A DNA stretch of 50,711 nt from Candidatus Poribacteria bacterium (GTDB lineage: Bacteria > Poribacteria > WGA-4E > WGA-3G). Location: assembly GCA_022822085.1 (NCBI GenBank), contig JAJECK010000077.1:1-50711 (forward strand), written 5' to 3'. The first letter of the stretch is position 1. Each line of letters starts with the position of its first letter. The notes under the pieces are model-generated. The model saw only the letters and a list, made by a program, of their open reading frames with translations, did no database searches and was not told the origin of the DNA. The position numbers and the translations under genes were made by a program. Positions 44,389 through 50,711 of this stretch are shown here, piece after piece.

Positions 44389-47300
44389 ATGAAATTCATC
44401 ATCTACCCAAAACGTGTCATTGGTATTTTCTTATTCGCTGTACTTCTTCTTTCAACACATATTGTGAGTGCGGAGGAAGAAACAGAAACAGAATTCACCG
44501 TAAAGTCCTTTACATCAAGAGAGCATAACCGCGGCGTTGCTGATTTCTTGATAACATTTTCTAAAAATGTCATTGATAAAGAACTCCTTTACACTGCATT
44601 ACCGAAAGACGCAATTACGATTACGCCATCAGTAGAAGTAAAAGCAAGATGGGTTACAAGGTATAATATCGGTATCTTTTTAGAGGGTACATTAGGACCT
44701 TCAAGTAATTATGTCTTTGAGATTTCTAAGGATATAGACACATCTGGGACTCTCGTCCTCACTGGACAGCGAAAGTTCAATCATGTAACAAGTTCTTTCA
44801 AAGTGGAGCAGGCTAAGATAGACTTTCGATACGACACAGATCTGAAAAAAGCGATGGCTGTTGGCACCGTTACATTTAACTATCCTGTTAAAGTCGATGG
44901 TTTAGAGAAATATCTTTCGATTATATCTGGAAGAGATGTTGTAATCCCTTATTCTTTCCAACCTCAAAGTGCTGTTACAAGAACTGTACTGATTAAGACC
45001 GAAGAGTTTCAACCGCTTCTTGAAGGCCGACTTATTCAAGCAAAGATTGGTAAAGGATTCAAATGTGCAGGCACAGAAATCGGACTTCAAAAGGACAGTG
45101 TCGCACCAATACAGATTGGTAATTATCAGGAACTTCGAATTGAACAGACAGACTTCTTACAGAAAGATGGTAAACTATTTCTCAGATTCAGATTTAGTTC
45201 GCCAGTCACAGTTGACATGTTTCAAGACCAGATAAGTGTTGAACCTAAGCTGCCATTTCGGTTAGTCGCGAACAGTACCTATTTGGAAGTTCACGGAGAT
45301 TTTGCGTTTCGTTCTGAGTATAGGGTCACAATTAATAACGGTATTGCATCTGCAAACGGGTTTTTAAGAAACGCTTATGTGCAAACTGTTACCGTGCCTG
45401 ACTTGCTACCAAGGATACATTTCACTGACGAAACCTTTTTCCTACCACGTAAGAGTGACTTGAATCTCAACATCGTAACATCCAACATAGAAAACGTAGG
45501 AATAGGCATTTCGAAGGTATATCTTTCAAAATTACCGACACTTGTTCACCACGGTGAGCTGGCAATTGCGTCGACATTAAACGAGGTAATCACAACAACG
45601 ATACCCCTAAAGGAATATTTGACTGACAAACATGCGGGTGTTTTTAAGGTCGTGGTGCATTCGGATAAGGGTAGAAAAGGATATGCTGAGCGATTAGTGT
45701 TGATTACTGACCTCGGTATTGTCGCAAAGAGAATTGATAAAGAGATATATGTATGGGTGAATTCACTTGATTCTTTAGAACCGATTCGGAACGCGACTGT
45801 GCGACTCATCAATAATCAAGATAAGCAAGTCCTCCTCAGTAAAGAAACCGACCCTGCTGGTCATGTTCGGTTTGACTTAGAACCTGATCTTCTTGAAGAC
45901 AGCCCTGAATTTCTACTTACTGCAACGAAAGACGACGATTTCTCTTTACTGCAATTACAACGTCACGAGTTTTCTACAAGCGGTTTTGATGTTTATGGTA
46001 TCCCCTATCTAAAGGATGGACATGAAGCATTTCTTTATACAGACCGTAGTATTTATCGTCCTGGGGAAACTGTTAACCTCGTTGGGATTGTTCGTGGACA
46101 GAACAGCCAAGTTCCAACTGCACTCCCGGTTCGGATTGAAATCTTATACCTATCCGATGCAAAGTTCCAAGAGATTGAAATAAAAACCGATGAAGAAGGC
46201 GCGTGTGAAGTGCAGATACCGCTGCCCGCACACGTTCCAACAGGTAAGTATTACGCGAGAATGTATTCAGGTAAAGAGCAACTCGGCTATGATTTTTTCC
46301 AAGTGGAAGAGTTTATGCCAGATCGAATGAAGGTGTCGGTAGAAACTGATAAAGATGTTTATATGCTTGGAGATGAAGTTAAGGTGGAAGTTAAGGCGAT
46401 GAATCTGTTCGGCACACCCGCGGTAGGAAGGAAGGTTAATGCGGACTACGATCTTGACACTATGTGGTATACACCTCCGAATTCTTATGTGCCAGTCAAG
46501 AAATGGAGTGAGTTCAATTTCACTGATCCCACGCGAACGTTCCAACACAAAAAGGTTAATCTGAATGAAACCGTAACCGACATAGAGGGAAAAGCAACAT
46601 ACCAATTTACACTGCCAGAAGAATTGAAACCGCCTATAACCTTAGAGGGATACATCCAAACCACTGTACAGGAAGTTGGTGGACGCGCAGTTACAATTGG
46701 AAAACTGCTCACGATTCATCCTTATTCACATTATGTCGGTATTAAACAGCAGAAACCGGGAACAGTCAAACGGCATGAAAAAACAAAATTCGACTATATT
46801 GTCATTGATACGGATGGAAATCCTACTGCTAATCGAACTTTGCAGATAACTATTTCCAAAATTGATTATCCACACCGATGGAGAACACGAACCGATCCTA
46901 TAGTGGAGGAGTTGGAATCCTTTACTTTGAAGTCAGATTCGGATATTGCTGATTTCAGTTTCACGCCTATTTCGCTCGGTGTGCATCGCGTAGAGATAGA
47001 GGATCTGGAGGGCGGTGCCAAGGTTTCCATGCAATTCTATGTGTCTGAGTGGAGTGGTGTGCCGTGGTCAGTGGACAATCCGAATACACTTGATATGACA
47101 CTTGATAAAAAGTCATATCGTCCTGGTGAAGAAGCCAAGTTAGAGATCAAACCCCCTTTCCCAGGCAAAGTACTCCTCACAATTGAGCGTGACAAAGTAT
47201 TGAGCCATCAGACCTTTATGGTGAATGAGACATCTGCAACCTTGACGATTCCTGTTGAGGACTCCTTCGCCCCAAACACATATCTTTCTGCTATGTTAAT

Positions 47301-49911
47301 TCGTTCAACCAAATCGTTAGACAGAAATGCTCCTGCACGAGCATTCGGAATCGTGCCGTTAACCATTGATACCGAAATGCACAAGTTGCAAGTTGAAATT
47401 GATGCCCCCAAACAGATTCGTCCAAACACCGAGATAGACATAAAGTTTCTGGTGCGTGGTGAACGGAGGGGAAAACCGTATAGAGTTACCATCGCAGCCG
47501 TAGATGAGGGTATCCTTCAACTCATCAATATGCAAACCCCAGACCCACACCCGCATCTATATCGGCAAAGGAGACTTGAGACCACATCTTATGAATTCCA
47601 TCAGGCAATCACAAGCGATGACCAATTTCCTATCAATCCTATTGACTCCCTTGATGATTTGTTGAATTTGGCAATTTCAGAATCCGATAAGAGAGGAATG
47701 ATGGCAAAACAATTAATGGTGGAGGAACACCTCGGTCAAAATATTAGTTACTCAAGGGATTATGTGGGGATCGACTTGGCAGGTGGTAGGGTAATAGCTG
47801 ATCGAATCGCATTGAGAGGAAGAGCCTTAGGACGACTTAATGCTGATGCCGTAGTGCGTGTAACCTCGGTAGCGATGTGGTCAGGTTTATTGGAAACTGA
47901 TGCAGATGGACATGGCAGCGTCCGTTTTAATGTGCCGCAATTCAACGGCACATTACGGGTGATGGCAGTTGCTTTCTCCGGACCAGATTACGGGTCTGCA
48001 ACAGAGCAGATTCTGGTGCGGGAGCCAATGGTGTTAACGCCGTCATTCCCGCGTTTCCTTTCAGGTGGTGATCAGATTCGTGTGCCAGTTTCAATCTACA
48101 ATGGCACTGACAAGAAAGTCAACTTCAAAGTCAATCTGCAGGCAACGGGTCCAGTCCAATTGCTTACGGATTTTGGAGATTTTGTCAAAAGGGATTCCCT
48201 TCAAAAAGGAATAGAGATTGGTTCTAACAAGGAGGGTCATCTTTATTTTGATGTAATTGCACACGATGCAGTTGGCGTTGCAACGTTTAATCTGTCGGTA
48301 TCTGGTGATGGTGAGGAGATACAGCATGCGCCGATCCGTTTGCCACTCCGTTCCGCTGCGCCCCCTGTTACCAAGACAGGATTCGGTATTGTCCGAGAAG
48401 GTGAACCAGATGATTTCATCTTCCCATCAAATTTCAGGGAGGACACCTCTGAATTTATGCTTACTATTTCACCGCTTCCCACGCTCAGATTTGCGAGTGG
48501 ACTTCGGTATCTGATTCAGTATCCGCACGGGTGTCTTGAGCAGACAACAAGTCGTGTCTTTCCTTTACTCTATCTGAGCGACCTTGCAAAAATTGTGGAA
48601 CCGTCTTTGGCAGAAGATAATAAAATAGACGAGTATATTATGGCAGGTATCACAAGATTGGAAGATATGCTTCAACCAAATCATCATTTTGAATACTGGC
48701 AAGGTAGGTCTACCGTGAACAATTGGAGCAGCATCTACGCATCACACTTTCTCGTAGAAGCACGGAAAGCAGGTTACAAAGTCTCTGAGCTTGTTTATAA
48801 CAGGATGTTGGAAGGTTTGAGAATCCAAGCCAAACAGGGTGGGACCATCAACAGACCAATAGAAAAGCCTGATGGATACACCCTCACACAAGCAGCTTAT
48901 GCATGTTATGTGTTGGCAGCAGCGAGCCAACCAGAAAAAGCGGTGATGCATTACCTCAGAAATAACAGATTGAGCGAACTTCGTGATTACAGCCAATTTC
49001 ATCTTGCAGGCGCATTTGCACTGATTGGCGATCTTGATATCGCACTGTCAATGCTCCCTGATGAAATAGACATTGAAGACACAACACGGAGAGATACAGG
49101 ACGCAATTTTGACTCGTCTATTCGCGCACAAGCCATCATTTTAGACGTGCTGGTAGAGATCAAGGAAAACCATCCTACAGTCCAAAAGCTCGTGGAGAGT
49201 CTCACCAACGCAGCGTCAAAAGGACAACGATGGGGTACTACACAGGAGAACGCCTTCGCTTTTCTTGCTCTCGGTAAGTTCTTGAAAAAACAATCGCGCC
49301 AGAAATTTACCGGAACAATCAACCGAAACGATGCACATTTTGCTAACTTCGATTCATCAGGAAAACAATTTATCGGCTCAGACTGGGATGGATCGCAAAT
49401 GAAGCTTTCAGTGAAGGGCAAAGGCACATGTTACTATTATTGGGAAGCATTCGGCATTAGCAGAGATTCGTATATTGAGGAATATGGACGAGAATTACAT
49501 ATAAGCCGCCGCTATCTCACACCAGATAAATCACAAGTCAAAAACGTCTTTAAGCAAGGTGAATTGGTTGTTGCTGAGGTAAGTGTGAAGGCATTGACAA
49601 GCGATCTTGAAAATGTCGTTGTGATTGATATGTTACCTGCGGGTTTGGAGATTGAGAATCCGCGTTTGGTTTCTCGCGCAAGCACGCCATCTATGGAACA
49701 ACAGGAGTTCAAACCTGATTACATAGATATTCGAGATGATAGATTGCTATTTTATGGAACGTTTCAATACCAAAGAGAGCAGATATTTTACTATCCGCTG
49801 CGGGTAGTGACGGAGGGGAGATTTACAGTGCCACCTGTTTCTGCTGAAGCAATGTACGATCCATCAAAATCAGCGGTTGCTTCAACTGGAACAATTCAGG
49901 TGGTGAAATAA
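44389..49911 (+). CDS. Bacterial alpha-2-macroglobulin with thioester motif
   Basis: An 1840-residue exported protein with a Sec signal peptide ending near IVSA-EEE, without a lipobox. A string of macroglobulin-like domains includes AFLYTDRSIYRPGETVNLVGIVR (MG domain), YRPGEEAKLEIKPPFPGKVLL and VAAVDEGILQL (the A2M middle block). The thioester site is C1382LEQ in YPHGCLEQTTSRVFP, followed by the alpha/alpha toroid. Bacterial A2Ms trap proteases in the periplasm through the thioester. In E. coli-type loci the gene adjoins pbpC; here there is no such partner. ATG 44389 has a strong GGAGG 8 bases upstream; the longer frame from 44269 adds an implausible Cys-rich leader. It is monocistronic. Confidence 0.92.
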   Translation: MKFIIYPKRVIGIFLFAVLLLSTHIVSAEEETETEFTVKSFTSREHNRGVADFLITFSKNVIDKELLYTALPKDAITITPSVEVKARWVTRYNIGIFLEGTLGPSSNYVFEISKDIDTSGTLVLTGQRKFNHVTSSFKVEQAKIDFRYDTDLKKAMAVGTVTFNYPVKVDGLEKYLSIISGRDVVIPYSFQPQSAVTRTVLIKTEEFQPLLEGRLIQAKIGKGFKCAGTEIGLQKDSVAPIQIGNYQELRIEQTDFLQKDGKLFLRFRFSSPVTVDMFQDQISVEPKLPFRLVANSTYLEVHGDFAFRSEYRVTINNGIASANGFLRNAYVQTVTVPDLLPRIHFTDETFFLPRKSDLNLNIVTSNIENVGIGISKVYLSKLPTLVHHGELAIASTLNEVITTTIPLKEYLTDKHAGVFKVVVHSDKGRKGYAERLVLITDLGIVAKRIDKEIYVWVNSLDSLEPIRNATVRLINNQDKQVLLSKETDPAGHVRFDLEPDLLEDSPEFLLTATKDDDFSLLQLQRHEFSTSGFDVYGIPYLKDGHEAFLYTDRSIYRPGETVNLVGIVRGQNSQVPTALPVRIEILYLSDAKFQEIEIKTDEEGACEVQIPLPAHVPTGKYYARMYSGKEQLGYDFFQVEEFMPDRMKVSVETDKDVYMLGDEVKVEVKAMNLFGTPAVGRKVNADYDLDTMWYTPPNSYVPVKKWSEFNFTDPTRTFQHKKVNLNETVTDIEGKATYQFTLPEELKPPITLEGYIQTTVQEVGGRAVTIGKLLTIHPYSHYVGIKQQKPGTVKRHEKTKFDYIVIDTDGNPTANRTLQITISKIDYPHRWRTRTDPIVEELESFTLKSDSDIADFSFTPISLGVHRVEIEDLEGGAKVSMQFYVSEWSGVPWSVDNPNTLDMTLDKKSYRPGEEAKLEIKPPFPGKVLLTIERDKVLSHQTFMVNETSATLTIPVEDSFAPNTYLSAMLIRSTKSLDRNAPARAFGIVPLTIDTEMHKLQVEIDAPKQIRPNTEIDIKFLVRGERRGKPYRVTIAAVDEGILQLINMQTPDPHPHLYRQRRLETTSYEFHQAITSDDQFPINPIDSLDDLLNLAISESDKRGMMAKQLMVEEHLGQNISYSRDYVGIDLAGGRVIADRIALRGRALGRLNADAVVRVTSVAMWSGLLETDADGHGSVRFNVPQFNGTLRVMAVAFSGPDYGSATEQILVREPMVLTPSFPRFLSGGDQIRVPVSIYNGTDKKVNFKVNLQATGPVQLLTDFGDFVKRDSLQKGIEIGSNKEGHLYFDVIAHDAVGVATFNLSVSGDGEEIQHAPIRLPLRSAAPPVTKTGFGIVREGEPDDFIFPSNFREDTSEFMLTISPLPTLRFASGLRYLIQYPHGCLEQTTSRVFPLLYLSDLAKIVEPSLAEDNKIDEYIMAGITRLEDMLQPNHHFEYWQGRSTVNNWSSIYASHFLVEARKAGYKVSELVYNRMLEGLRIQAKQGGTINRPIEKPDGYTLTQAAYACYVLAAASQPEKAVMHYLRNNRLSELRDYSQFHLAGAFALIGDLDIALSMLPDEIDIEDTTRRDTGRNFDSSIRAQAIILDVLVEIKENHPTVQKLVESLTNAASKGQRWGTTQENAFAFLALGKFLKKQSRQKFTGTINRNDAHFANFDSSGKQFIGSDWDGSQMKLSVKGKGTCYYYWEAFGISRDSYIEEYGRELHISRRYLTPDKSQVKNVFKQGELVVAEVSVKALTSDLENVVVIDMLPAGLEIENPRLVSRASTPSMEQQEFKPDYIDIRDDRLLFYGTFQYQREQIFYYPLRVVTEGRFTVPPVSAEAMYDPSKSAVASTGTIQVVK

Positions 49912-49931
49912 CGACACGATTTTGTAGGTAA

Positions 49932-50218
49932 TACCATTTCTAATTTATAATGGACCCTTTTTCTTCTGTAGGGCGGGTAGAGGCACGAAACCCGACCTGT
50001 ATTGATTGTGGCTATCATGTCGGGTTTCTTCCTAACCTCGCCACATTACCTAAATTATTTTTTAATCTTCGGACGGGACTAAAGAGGGTTTCTGCATTTG
50101 AAAATTCCTTAAGTTGACACCCGCTGAATGCCAAAAAGGCATTCATAGCGTTGATTTATGGGTTTCGTGCCTCTACCCGACGGACGGAAGAATGGTCCAA
50201 AAATAATTAGAATTGGTA
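49932..50218. repeat. MITE-like element of 287 bp with 60-bp inverted ends
   Basis: Left end TACCATTTCTAATT... to ...GGCACGAAACCC (49932-49993); right end GGGTTTCGTGCC... to ...TTAGAATTGGTA (50160-50218), inverted repeats of about 60 bp with scattered mismatches. It is flanked by TAA on both sides (49929-49931 and 50219-50221). The centre carries, in reverse orientation, part of the GGCGAGGTT family (CCTAACCTCGCC, TTTTTTAATCTTCGGACGGG) and a hairpin GAATGCC/GGCATTC. No ORF is present. It starts 20 bases after the macroglobulin stop; the rest of 49912-50314 shows nothing else. Confidence 0.8.
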
Positions 50219-50314
50219 TAATAATGTCTCATCGTTAGTTGAAGTAAATTAATCTGAGAACTGGGTTTCCTTTTATCATGGCGTGCATGTATGAAACTAA
50301 TTTCTGAATATGTC

Positions 50315-50711
50315 TCATCTAATTTTGAGTTTGCCCCAAGTCGTAGCAAGTTTTGATCGGGGGGCAACATCAAATGGCTTTCCTGGACCACCATTTGGAA
50401 TGTTATCACCAGTAATCTCTACATTATCAAATCTTGCTTTTGCATCACCGACTACAAGTCCTACCTGACCGCCACTTAATGGCGGTGGATCAAATACTTC
50501 AAATACTTTGTCATTGATTCGGAATTCAAGTGTGCCATCCTCTTTTACAGTTGCGGTTAGATCGTACCAGACACCTTTTTCTGCGACAAAGAGAAATGGA
50601 ATTGCCACAAATCCCTCACCAATAACGTCCTTAATTATTCTTGCAATGTTGTTTACATAGTCAATAGTAAATACATATCGACTATTTTGATCACTTCTAT
50701 CGTGCAGGGTC
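50315..50711 (-). CDS. LamG/DUF1080-like domain protein, C-terminal part (cut by the window edge)
   Basis: The minus-strand frame is open from the window end to a TGA at 50315, giving 131 visible residues with the N-terminus outside. It reads as a concanavalin-type jelly roll: SRYVFTIDYVNNIARI, GVWYDLTATVKEDGTLEFRI, NDKVFEVFDPPPLSGGQVGL, then AKARFDNVEITGDN. This is the pattern of the DUF1080/3-keto-disaccharide-hydrolase-like and LamG domains, in which a strand pair ends with F-D-N-V. The tail GGPGKPFDVAPRSKLATTWGKLKIR resembles the 'LATTWGSLK' ending seen in some large secreted proteins with a reading region before it. Overall function cannot be given from a fragment. Confidence 0.65.
   Translation of the reverse strand, partial: TLHDRSDQNSRYVFTIDYVNNIARIIKDVIGEGFVAIPFLFVAEKGVWYDLTATVKEDGTLEFRINDKVFEVFDPPPLSGGQVGLVVGDAKARFDNVEITGDNIPNGGPGKPFDVAPRSKLATTWGKLKIR

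Noticed and set aside
1-50711. CRISPR arrays, rRNA and tRNA genes
   Set aside because: I looked for regularly spaced direct repeats and conserved RNA motifs and saw none; the repeats present are dispersed hairpins.

Overview
The window reads as AT-rich (roughly 40% GC by eye) chromosomal DNA of an uncultured Gram-negative bacterium. Outer-membrane assembly signals (an Omp85/BamA-type barrel), many Sec signal peptides, a TRAP-type solute receptor, FG-GAP/ASPIC proteins, a sulfatase-modifying-factor-like protein, CBM9-like domains and numerous small hairpin repeats together resemble Candidatus Poribacteria or related sponge/marine-associated lineages. This placement is inference from gene flavour; no rRNA or universal marker gene is present to prove it. 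I see no tRNA, rRNA or CRISPR array.

Layout. 1-4.7 kb: GNAT acetyltransferase and a GT39-like membrane glycosyltransferase (+), then an adenylate-kinase-like protein and a xylose-isomerase-family protein (-). 4.8-8.7 kb: one very long outer-membrane protein joining a DUF4097-like region, a CBM9-like domain, POTRA repeats and an Omp85 barrel. 9.1-13.4 kb: YgfZ-type folate-binding protein, double-domain universal stress protein, and a TRAP T-component/substrate-receptor pair without permease genes. 13.5-22.1 kb: a minus-strand defence island made of a Type III-like restriction (Res) gene, a VapBC toxin-antitoxin pair, a methyltransferase (mod) gene split by a 10-nt poly-C tract, and a PcfJ-like gene. 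22.4-26.1 kb: ABC sugar importer (binding protein, MalF-like, MalG-like with an unusual insert) without its ATPase. 26.1-27.0 kb: repeats and an IS630 transposase remnant. 27-33.8 kb: acetyl-CoA synthetase, a thiamine-diphosphate decarboxylase half, MoeA, an alpha/beta hydrolase (+), then a two-domain rhodanese whose catalytic cysteine codon is UGA, and a MATE exporter (-). 33.9-40 kb: M55 D-aminopeptidase, glyoxalase-family protein, a membrane pentaheme cytochrome with TPR repeats, an SDR and an FAH-family hydrolase. 40.3-50 kb: an exported TPR / FGE-like / FG-GAP-ASPIC trio and an alpha-2-macroglobulin with a thioester motif. The right edge cuts a LamG-like gene.

The most notable signals are: (1) a probable selenocysteine rhodanese, with the in-frame UGA exactly at the catalytic Cys and the frame intact to a normal C-terminus; (2) a C10 homopolymer that puts the mod gene out of frame, restorable by a one-base change, which is the signature of phase variation (or a sequencing error that must be excluded); (3) a toxin-antitoxin pair lodged between mod and res; (4) the four-part Omp85 fusion; and (5) several mosaic hairpin/MITE-like repeat families, including copies flanked by exact 3-bp TWA duplications and one repeat nested inside another.
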